A stretch of 5,281 bases of DNA from Verrucomicrobiota bacterium. GTDB lineage: Bacteria > Verrucomicrobiota > Verrucomicrobiia > Opitutales > UBA2995. The translations under genes were made by a program, and so were the position numbers. Positions 1 to 4,814 of this stretch are shown here, one piece after another (within the stretch, counting starts at the first letter, position 1; each line of letters opens with the position of its first letter). Below the pieces are notes generated by a model that saw only the letters and a program-made list of their open reading frames with translations, searched no databases and was not told the DNA's origin. The stretch lies in the NCBI GenBank assembly GCA_027297085.1, contig JAPUIL010000355.1, forward strand, positions 1-5,281, in the 5' to 3' direction.

Positions 1-286
1 CGTTATTTCAGTGGCATCTAATATATTTCCCCAGCCCGTGGTGAAAATGGTGCAAGCGGCTCTAAATAACAACTTGGAAACAGCCTCTTCCTTGAACGAA
101 TCACTCTACCCTCTATTTATAAACTTATTCGTGGAACCTAATCCCGTTCCCGTCAAAGCGGCGATGAAAGATGCCGGGATAATTGAAACGGCAGATGTGC
201 GCCGTCCTCTTTGCCCCATCAGCCAGGTAAATCACGAGGTCGTTTCCGAAACGGTCGAAGTATTAATGGCTAAACTAAAAGAATGA
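1..286 (+). CDS. dapA: 4-hydroxy-tetrahydrodipicolinate synthase, C-terminal part (cut by left edge)
   Basis: This is the last 95 or so codons of DapA, the cytoplasmic aldolase-type enzyme that condenses pyruvate with aspartate semialdehyde in the first committed step of diaminopimelate/lysine synthesis. The reading frame is open to the left edge: the first complete codon is at base 2 and reads V-I-S-V-A-S-N, matching the conserved 'GVISVxxN' strand of the DapA barrel. An in-frame GTG at 11 is therefore an internal Val, not a start. Further on, 'LFVEPNPVPVKAAM' and 'RRPLCPI' are the hallmark C-terminal helices of the family. The catalytic lysine and YxxTG-type residues lie upstream, outside the window. 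The stop TGA at 284-286 overlaps the dapB start as ATGA, so translation of the two is probably coupled. The next gene being dapB supports assignment to DapA rather than to another member of the N-acetylneuraminate lyase superfamily. Confidence 0.95.
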   Translation, partial: VISVASNIFPQPVVKMVQAALNNNLETASSLNESLYPLFINLFVEPNPVPVKAAMKDAGIIETADVRRPLCPISQVNHEVVSETVEVLMAKLKE

Positions 287-1014
287 GTCTTAAAATTTTG
301 ATTCAAGGAGCCCTTGGCCGCATGGGCGCGGCTCTTAAACAGGCAGCCGAAGAAAAAGGCCACGAAGTGGTTTCTGAAGTTGATCTTGGAGATTGCGTTG
401 AGGACCATTTTTCAGGCGTGAACCTGGCCATCGACTTTAGCCATCACTCAGCTACTGCCGCACTTGCTGAATGTGCTGGCAAACATGGCGTACCAGTTGT
501 GATTGGTACCACGGGTCATTCTGATGATGAAAAAGCAAGTATAGTAAAATTCCTGGAACCTGTACCCATCGTGTGGGCTGGCAACTACTCCTTAGGAGTG
601 AACCTCCTCTTTTACCTGACACAAAAAGCATCTGAAATTCTCCCCAACTCCTATGATGTTGAGGTACTGGAAATGCATCATCGACTTAAAAAAGATGCGC
701 CTAGCGGTACGGCCGAAAACTTGCTCGAACGTATCAAAGCTGCCACCCAACGTTCGGAGCATGACTTGGTCTACGGCCGGGAAGGCATTATTGGTGAGCG
801 AACAGACCGGGAGATAGGCGTTCATAGTTTGCGTGGCGGAGATGTGGTCGGAGATCACACAGTCATTTTTTCAGCCAGTGGTGAACGACTTGAATTAACT
901 CACAAAGCTTCCGACAGAATGATTTTTGCGCGCGGAGCGATACATGCTGGGGAATGGGTCATCAATCAACCAGCCGGGCTTTACCACATGCAGGACGTTC
1001 TAGGTCTGAAATAA
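283..1014 (+). CDS. dapB: 4-hydroxy-tetrahydrodipicolinate reductase
   Basis: DapB is the cytoplasmic NAD(P)H-dependent reductase that follows DapA in the diaminopimelate/lysine pathway. The 243-residue protein opens with a Rossmann dinucleotide-binding loop, G9-A-L-G12-R-M-G15. It then has 'DFSHHSAT' at 51-58, the 'GTTG' motif at 75-78 and 'GNYSLGVN' at 100-107. The family signature follows at 127-144: E-V-L-E-M-H132-H133-R-L-K136-K-D-A-P-S-G-T-A. By alignment with the E. coli enzyme, H132 and K136 correspond to the catalytic H159 and K163. The C-terminal nucleotide-binding part 'HSLRGGDVVGDHTV' is intact. It is about 30 residues shorter than E. coli DapB; the shortening falls after the second Rossmann strand (about 34-45), a compact form seen in several phyla. 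The ATG start overlaps the dapA stop (ATGA) and has only a weak purine stretch ahead of it, which fits translational coupling. Confidence 0.98.
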   Translation: MSLKILIQGALGRMGAALKQAAEEKGHEVVSEVDLGDCVEDHFSGVNLAIDFSHHSATAALAECAGKHGVPVVIGTTGHSDDEKASIVKFLEPVPIVWAGNYSLGVNLLFYLTQKASEILPNSYDVEVLEMHHRLKKDAPSGTAENLLERIKAATQRSEHDLVYGREGIIGERTDREIGVHSLRGGDVVGDHTVIFSASGERLELTHKASDRMIFARGAIHAGEWVINQPAGLYHMQDVLGLK

Positions 1015-1017
1015 TCG

Positions 1018-1638
1018 ATGATAGCATCTGTTCAGGGGACCATCGTAGAAAGCCATTTACTCCGGGTTGTAATCGAGGCCGCAGGGGTTGGCTATGAAAT
1101 CAATGTACCAATTACAACTTCCGAGAAGCTGCCGGGTTTAGGTAAAAGTGCGAAACTGTATACCTACGCGGTTTACCGTGATGATTCCCAGGCGCTTTAT
1201 GGATTCCTGAAACGGGATGATCGAGAATTTTTCAAGCTATTGGTCGAAAAAGTTTCCGGGATAGGTCCTAAAATGGCACTCACACTCTTCAGCAAACTTA
1301 GTGTTCAGATGCTCCAGGCAGCTATCATGAATAGCGATGCCAAGTTACTTTCTCAGTGTCCGGGTATTGGTAAGAAAACCGCGGAACGATTGATTATTGA
1401 ACTGAAGGATAAAGTAAAAGGAGGTGTTTCAACTTCCACACCTTTAATATCGTCAATTGATCTTCCGGCTGGATCCGGTGATCATACAGAAGTGAGTAAA
1501 TTCCAAGATGCAATATCGGCTTTAACTGCCCTTGGTTACAAAGTCACTGAAGCGGATAAGGCGGTAAATCGAGCGATCGGTAAACTAGGACCATCGGTCT
1601 CGGTAGAGGAGATAATTAAGACCGCGCTAAATCCCTGA
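1018..1638 (+). CDS. ruvA: Holliday junction branch migration protein RuvA
   Basis: RuvA binds four-way DNA junctions as a tetramer and loads the RuvB hexameric motor for branch migration during recombinational repair. The 206-residue length is normal (E. coli 203). Three domains are visible. An N-terminal OB-fold spans about 1-62 ('MIASVQGTIVE', 'VGYEINVP', 'YGF') and includes an acidic pin at D55-D56, the site of E55-D56 in E. coli. Two helix-hairpin-helix motifs follow, at 79-88 (VSGIGPKMAL) and 114-125 (CPGIGKKTAERL). A flexible linker at about 135-157 leads to the RuvB-binding C-terminal domain at 159-205 ('FQDAISALTALGY'). The start ATG lies 3 bases after the dapB stop and has no Shine-Dalgarno sequence, so it is probably translated by re-initiation from dapB. 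ruvB and ruvC are not in the window. The gene ends 22 bases from the convergent anti-sigma gene. Confidence 0.97.
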   Translation: MIASVQGTIVESHLLRVVIEAAGVGYEINVPITTSEKLPGLGKSAKLYTYAVYRDDSQALYGFLKRDDREFFKLLVEKVSGIGPKMALTLFSKLSVQMLQAAIMNSDAKLLSQCPGIGKKTAERLIIELKDKVKGGVSTSTPLISSIDLPAGSGDHTEVSKFQDAISALTALGYKVTEADKAVNRAIGKLGPSVSVEEIIKTALNP

Positions 1639-1660
1639 GCAAGTCAGGTACCTGGGTCTC

Positions 1661-2281
1661 TTATCGTTTGAACTCATAACTGGAATATTCCAGTTCGAAT
1701 CCTTGAGTGGTTTCAAAATCAAGCTCCTTACCAGGCTGGTTGTCTGACCAGGAAAAAAATAAAGGAGATTCGTTAGATTCTGCATCTGATACAGCACGTA
1801 TGTGCCGAAGCTCTTGAACGTAAGCCCACTCCTGGCTCTCGTTTTGAGCTTTTAGCGCACGGAAAAACTCAAGAGGTGGCTGCCTCGCTTCCGGCGATGA
1901 TTGAGCGAAGGTCTCGATTTTCTGTAATGTATCCTGCTTAGTTTGCACGATACGGGCAGAGCCGAACGGTCCATTTAGATATACCGTGGCAAATGACCCG
2001 ATAACCAAAATTACAAGAGCAGCCGCCCAAACTTGTCTATGCAGGGAAAATAATCCGGGTTTGTTTTTTCCCAAGCCGATAGATTCGCCGAGCCTTGGGA
2101 TAACCGGACAAGCACTTAAGGCAGCAAAGTGGGTCGCCTGGTGCATACGGCAATAGCTTTCGAAGGTCTTCCGACGATTGGAATTCCGATCCAATTCACC
2201 GCGGAGGATACTGAGTTGGGCAGGATTGATCTCCTTGTCCAAATACAAATTTACCAGATCTTCGAAAACGTCATCCGTCAT
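1661..2281 (-). CDS. Putative single-pass membrane anti-sigma factor
   Basis: This 206-residue protein is encoded directly after the ECF sigma gene, and the two overlap as ATGA. That arrangement is the main reason to call it the cognate anti-sigma factor. The N-terminal cytoplasmic part (1-82) is helical and charged; 'DLVNLYLDKEINPAQ...L..EL' at 8-30 resembles the sigma-binding helices of ASD-type anti-sigma factors. The canonical zinc motif HxxxCxxC is absent, although C44, H47, H51 and C58 cluster. One hydrophobic segment at about 84-101 (VWAAALVILVIGSFATV) should cross the membrane, putting about 105 C-terminal residues outside. That part has a helical charged stretch (111-165) and an aromatic/acidic tail, with no FecR domain or other domain I recognise. 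The start is fixed by the overlap; GGAAAAGA about 10 bases upstream may serve as a weak ribosome site. Role by context: probably good; direct family assignment: uncertain. Confidence 0.7.
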   Translation of the reverse strand: MTDDVFEDLVNLYLDKEINPAQLSILRGELDRNSNRRKTFESYCRMHQATHFAALSACPVIPRLGESIGLGKNKPGLFSLHRQVWAAALVILVIGSFATVYLNGPFGSARIVQTKQDTLQKIETFAQSSPEARQPPLEFFRALKAQNESQEWAYVQELRHIRAVSDAESNESPLFFSWSDNQPGKELDFETTQGFELEYSSYEFKR

Positions 2282-2880
2282 TGAAAGTCTTTTCCAAGTT
2301 TCTCTCGCAAGCTCCTGCGGGCACGAGCAATACGGCTTTTAACAGTGCCAATTGATAAATCGAGCTCCTGGGCTATCTCATCGTAAGACATGTTTTTCAC
2401 GTTTCTCATCACGAGTATTTCGTGATGCTTTTCGGTGAGATGTTTCATGCTTTCTGCTACTTTATCAATAAATTCTTGTGTAACGGTGGCTTCACTAGGT
2501 GTTTGACCTTCAACTGGGCATATATCGATCAGGCTGAAATCGCCGTCTTCGGAGAGGCTTTGCTCCAGGGAAATTGACTCGCTGCGTTTCCTGCGGAACC
2601 AGTACCAATACTTATTATGGGCCAGATTGGTAGCGATTTGGAAGAGCCAGGTTGAAAAGGCGCTGTCGCCACGAAATTTTTCAAGCCCACGGTGAGCACG
2701 GACAAAAGCATCCTGGGTAACCTCCTCGGCGTCCTGCTTGTTTTTCAGCAATTGATGGACGCGGGAGTAAATACGGTCCCAGTAACGGGAGACAATTTCG
2801 GTAAATGCATCTTCATCGCCGTTTTTGAATTTCTCTACGAGCATACGGTCGATGGCAACTTCTTGAGCTTTATTGGTCAT
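2278..2880 (-). CDS. RNA polymerase sigma factor, ECF subfamily (sigma-70 family)
   Basis: This is a 200-residue group IV sigma factor, which would direct RNA polymerase to a small stress- or signal-dependent regulon. Region 2 spans about 22-93: 'DEDAFTEIVSRYWDRIY', then the core-binding 'DAEEVTQDAFVRAHRGLEKFRG' at 50-71 and the -10 recognition/melting helix 'STWLFQIATNLAHNK' at 76-90. A linker of about 45 residues (94-137) is somewhat long and acidic. Region 4 spans about 138-193: 'LTEKHHEILVMRNVKNMSYDEIA' and the helix-turn-helix 'LDLSIGTVKSRIARARRSL', which reads the -35 element. Regions 1 and 3 are absent, as expected for ECF factors. The start is secure because an in-frame TAA lies two codons upstream of the ATG. 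No Shine-Dalgarno sequence is obvious. It overlaps the downstream anti-sigma-like gene by four bases. I cannot assign the ECF subgroup by eye. Confidence 0.95.
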   Translation of the reverse strand: MTNKAQEVAIDRMLVEKFKNGDEDAFTEIVSRYWDRIYSRVHQLLKNKQDAEEVTQDAFVRAHRGLEKFRGDSAFSTWLFQIATNLAHNKYWYWFRRKRSESISLEQSLSEDGDFSLIDICPVEGQTPSEATVTQEFIDKVAESMKHLTEKHHEILVMRNVKNMSYDEIAQELDLSIGTVKSRIARARRSLREKLGKDFQ

Positions 2881-2964
2881 AACTTACTTGGGTTGGAAAT
2901 GATGGTTGAGGAATTGTTCCTTGGCGAGAGGGAGTTTTTAGAGTTTACGCCCTTTTTAAGAGTG

Positions 2965-2990
2965 AACGCGCCTAAGAGGGGTTTGTTACA
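2965..2990 (-). promoter_or_regulatory. Candidate ECF-type promoter for the sigma/anti-sigma operon
   Basis: Reading the minus strand, TGTAAC (2990-2985) is followed by 16 bases and then CGTT (2968-2965). This matches the form of ECF-class promoters, whose -35 boxes commonly contain AAC and whose -10 boxes are often CGTN. It lies about 85-110 bases upstream of the sigma start, implying a leader of roughly 75-80 bases. Positive autoregulation is the usual arrangement for ECF operons, so this is the most likely site for it. Seen: spacing and hexamers. Inferred: recognition by this sigma factor. Confidence 0.4.
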
Positions 2991-3036
2991 AAAATTAGCG
3001 GTTTTGTGGATGTGAGTGAGATAGCTAGTTCAGTAA

Positions 3037-3066
3037 TTTAGATGGTCAAACCTGTCAGTCGTTCAA
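3037..3066 (-). promoter_or_regulatory. Weak candidate housekeeping promoter for the sigma operon
   Basis: On the minus strand, TTGAAC (3066-3061) and TCTAAA (3042-3037) are separated by 18 bases; each matches the sigma-70 consensus at 4 of 6 positions. It could give basal transcription of the sigma operon upstream of the ECF-like element. Matches of this quality are common by chance. Confidence 0.18.
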
Positions 3067-3134
3067 AAAATAATTCCAGAAACCCATTTTTTTTTAACGA
3101 TGCCAAGCAACCCGCAAGTATTCCCAAAATGGCG

Positions 3135-3163
3135 TTGACATGCCTGGCTCTGAACCATTTCTT
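3135..3163 (+). promoter_or_regulatory. Weak candidate promoter for tRNA-Lys
   Basis: A perfect -35 hexamer TTGACA lies at 3135-3140. With a 17-base spacer the -10 would be TTTCTT (3158-3163), only 3 of 6 to consensus. Transcription would start near 3170, giving a leader of about 35 bases before the tRNA that contains the TCTCAC/GTGAGA hairpin. The -35 is convincing; the -10 is not. Confidence 0.25.
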
Positions 3164-3172
3164 TCCGTGCTT

Positions 3173-3188
3173 TCTCACTTTGGTGAGA
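3173..3188. repeat. Inverted repeat TCTCAC-TTTG-GTGAGA upstream of tRNA-Lys
   Basis: A perfect 6-bp stem with a 4-base loop ends 15 bases before the mature tRNA. No U-run follows on either strand, so it is not an ordinary terminator. If the TTGACA at 3135 is used, the hairpin falls in the 5' leader removed by RNase P. It might instead be a protein-binding site. Confidence 0.4.
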
Positions 3189-3203
3189 CCCTGTGGATTT
3201 TAT

Positions 3204-3279
3204 GGGCCGGTAGCTCAATCGGTAGAGCAGGTGCCTTTTAAGCACTTGGTTCGGGGTTCAAGTCCCCGCCGGCCTACCA
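3204..3279 (+). tRNA. tRNA-Lys (anticodon UUU), CCA encoded
   Basis: A complete 76-base cloverleaf. The acceptor stem is GGGCCGG (3204-3210) with CCGGCCT (3269-3275), discriminator A at 3276 and encoded CCA at 3277-3279. The D stem is GCTC (3213-3216) with GAGC (3225-3228). The anticodon stem is GGTGC (3230-3234) with GCACT (3242-3246), around the loop CTTTTAA with anticodon TTT at 3237-3239. The T stem is CGGGG (3252-3256) with CCCCG (3264-3268), around TTCAAGT. Anticodon UUU reads the lysine codons AAA and AAG, and discriminator A agrees with lysine identity. Two G-U pairs are present: G27-U43 and, unusually, the terminal acceptor pair G1-U72. No second tRNA flanks it. Confidence 0.97.
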
Positions 3280-3286
3280 CAGCCCT

Positions 3287-3301
3287 AAATCATCGATTTT
3301 T
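3287..3301 (+). terminator. Weak candidate terminator after tRNA-Lys
   Basis: AAATC (3287-3291), a 3-base loop, and GATTT (3295-3299) running into five T form a small AT-rich hairpin with a short U-tract eight bases past the CCA. The stem is too weak to be certain. An alternative fold TCGATT/AATCGA (3293-3298 with 3306-3311) competes with it and has no U-tract. Confidence 0.22.
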
Positions 3302-3375
3302 AAGCAATCGAGCAAGGCAGGATTACCTGACACAATCCATCGGAATCATACTCATCAAACATTGCTTGAACACGC

Positions 3376-3392
3376 TATCCAAAAATTGGATA
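3376..3392. repeat. Palindrome TATCCAA-AAA-TTGGATA upstream of the transporter
   Basis: A perfect 7-bp inverted repeat with a 3-base centre lies about 85 bases ahead of the transporter start. An alternative outer pairing GCTAT (3374-3378) with ATAGC (3394-3398) also exists. No T-run follows on either strand, so a terminator is unlikely. A poor promoter-like pair, TTGAAC (3366-3371) and GATACA (3389-3394), would place the palindrome in its 17-base spacer, as expected for a repressor operator, but the -10 is only 3 of 6. Another -10-like TACGAT sits at 3403-3408. The symmetry is seen; the operator role is a guess. Confidence 0.45.
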
Positions 3393-3477
3393 CATAGCAA
3401 AATACGATAGTCTGGATTTCGGAGTTACCTGATTGCCAATTCCCCTTTCCGGCCCAAAGTAATTGCAACTCATTCAA

Positions 3478-4695
3478 ATGACTTCTGTGGACGAAAAGAC
3501 ATCTATGGGTCGGGTCTGGTTATTTACTTTCGCCTGTATTGGATTCCTGATGGTGGTCTGGCTGATCGATGCCTGCCTGGCTGCCTTGTTGCCGGAAATT
3601 GAAAAGATCTACGAAGAGGTCAGCCTAGTACAGGGAGCTCAGCTTATTACCATCTACAACCTTGGGTTCATGTTGGCCTCGCTTATTTTTGGACCCCTTG
3701 GCGATGTACTAAATCGATTTCGTCTTATTCTTGCAGCCGCGCTTCTTTTTTTAATGGCCGGAATTCTCTTCGCTCTCATAAAAAACTTTCCGGCTGCCTT
3801 GCTGCTACGATTTGGTGGAGGATTTTTTGGAGGCATGCTGACGGTTAACCTTTGGTCCGGCCTTATGCACGAGGTACCCAAAGCTCATTTTAATATGGCT
3901 CTCGGTTTGATGGCAGGAACTCGTGCCTACAGTTTCGTTTTGGGATTACCCCTGGTAATGAAACTTGTCGATTGGATTGGTTGGACACCCACCTTCCTGG
4001 CTCTCGGATTTTGCATAACTATTCCTCTCATCTTGTATTTCTTAACTTCTTCTCGACCTGCGCCCGTTCAAAAGTACGGTTCATTAAATCCGCTGGCGCA
4101 CTTCTCTGACACCCTGAAACTTCCGGGAATTGCCGCTTCATTGACTGAGTTTTTCTTTGTGCGCTTTGCAGGATCCGCTCCCTATGTATTTGTCAGTCTT
4201 TGGTTGTTTCAAACATATGGATTAGACACCTCGCAACGGGCTACTCTCATTCTAGTATTTGGCATCGGAGAGATCCTTGGTAGTTGGGCCAGCGTCCCCA
4301 TCATTGTGCGGCTGGGACCTCCCAAAACATTTTATTTGGGGATCATTGTGGCGTTTATTCTCATACCGTCTCTTGTATTTATAAAGCTGCCACTGTGGGC
4401 GATTGGGACATGCCTACTTTTACTTAGCCTATGCGATCGCTGCTATGGAATGGCCTTCTGGCGGGTATATATTCCACAAGATCGATACCGCACAGGAACA
4501 CTCTCATCCATGGGCAACATCGCGTTCGCAGGTTCCATTGCCTTGGCTACAGGAGTGGGAACTCCAATCCTGGAGACCTTTGGCTGGGAAATTGCTGCAG
4601 TCTTAACGCTGATTGTCCTGGTTATTGGTTCACAAATTCTAAGGTTTTCTTTGTTTGTTCCTGAACGGCTTGCCAAGGCCGAAGACGGATGGTAA
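3478..4695 (+). CDS. Major facilitator superfamily (MFS) transporter, substrate unknown
   Basis: A 405-residue inner-membrane secondary transporter with the 12-helix 6+6 MFS layout. Approximate helices are 12-37, 53-73, 81-101, 103-131, 140-163, 169-189, then a cytoplasmic loop at 190-216, then 217-244, 255-277, 284-303, 304-325, 341-364 and 369-392. Between helices 2 and 3 lies MFS motif A in degenerate form, G72-P-L-G-D76-V-L-N-R80-F-R82. Helix 4 has a glycine-rich 'RFGGGFFGG'. Charged residues lie in or next to helices: D31, R111, R149, E224, R229, E265, D320, R322, R329. They hint at proton coupling or a charged substrate, but I cannot name one. I chose the ATG at 3478; an in-frame TTG at 3463 would add five residues, and a TAA just before it bars anything further upstream. 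No Shine-Dalgarno sequence supports either. The gene appears monocistronic, after tRNA-Lys. Confidence 0.9.
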   Translation: MTSVDEKTSMGRVWLFTFACIGFLMVVWLIDACLAALLPEIEKIYEEVSLVQGAQLITIYNLGFMLASLIFGPLGDVLNRFRLILAAALLFLMAGILFALIKNFPAALLLRFGGGFFGGMLTVNLWSGLMHEVPKAHFNMALGLMAGTRAYSFVLGLPLVMKLVDWIGWTPTFLALGFCITIPLILYFLTSSRPAPVQKYGSLNPLAHFSDTLKLPGIAASLTEFFFVRFAGSAPYVFVSLWLFQTYGLDTSQRATLILVFGIGEILGSWASVPIIVRLGPPKTFYLGIIVAFILIPSLVFIKLPLWAIGTCLLLLSLCDRCYGMAFWRVYIPQDRYRTGTLSSMGNIAFAGSIALATGVGTPILETFGWEIAAVLTLIVLVIGSQILRFSLFVPERLAKAEDGW

Positions 4696-4731
4696 AATCT
4701 GAGTCGTTAAATTTGTTTAATTTTCATTTAA

Positions 4732-4737
4732 TAGAAT
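4732..4737 (+). promoter_or_regulatory. Candidate -10 box for the response regulator
   Basis: TAGAAT matches the sigma-70 -10 consensus at 5 of 6 positions. It sits in an AT-rich stretch between the transporter stop and the regulator start. The nearest -35-like sequence, TTAAAT at 4707-4712, is 3 of 6 with a 19-base spacer. Transcription would begin near 4744, leaving a leader of about 70 bases. The weak AT-only inverted repeat TTAAA/TTTAA (4707-4711 with 4716-4720) followed by four T could be a poor terminator for the transporter, but is more likely just composition. Confidence 0.25.
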
Positions 4738-4814
4738 TGCACCCTACTCTTTCAGTTAGTTTCATGGCTAAATAACTCTCACGAACCCCCAACCACTATT
4801 GCAGTCACCACCTC

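Larger units (their letters stand above)
2881..3203. other. Intergenic region between the divergent sigma operon and tRNA-Lys
   Basis: About 320 bases without a credible gene. It carries the candidate minus-strand promoters at 2965-2990 and 3037-3066. It also contains a 5-bp inverted repeat AGGAA-TTG-TTCCT at 2909-2921 in the presumed sigma leader, a run of nine T at 3087-3095, a consensus TTGACA at 3135-3140, and a hairpin at 3173-3188 just ahead of the tRNA. Plus-strand open frames crossing this stretch overlap the sigma gene or the tRNA and show no family resemblance, so I treat them as noise. Confidence 0.7.

Noticed and set aside
592..858. Open frame on the minus strand inside dapB
   Set aside because: It lies wholly within the well-supported dapB gene and has no recognisable family features.
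1634..1654. CCTGA-GCAAG-TCAGG hairpin and CAGGTACCTG palindrome between the convergent genes as a bidirectional terminator
   Set aside because: The stem is only 5 bp, the two structures overlap each other and the ruvA stop, and there is no U-run on either strand.
2692..3015. Plus-strand open frame of 107 codons
   Set aside because: Its first half is antisense to the conserved sigma region 2, and the rest crosses the sigma leader; no motifs or ribosome site.
3087..3095. Run of nine T as a terminator
   Set aside because: No GC-rich stem precedes it on the plus strand; the only pairing is with an A-run at 3065-3071.
3042..3410. Plus-strand open frame of 122 codons
   Set aside because: It contains the complete tRNA-Lys gene and the palindrome, and its translation resembles no protein.
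3204..3477. tRNA-Lys as an integration site for a mobile element
   Set aside because: No copy of the tRNA 3' end is seen downstream, there is no integrase, and the following gene looks native.
4403..4676. Several overlapping open frames on both strands inside the transporter gene
   Set aside because: They are alternative-frame readings of the conserved C-terminal helices of the MFS gene.
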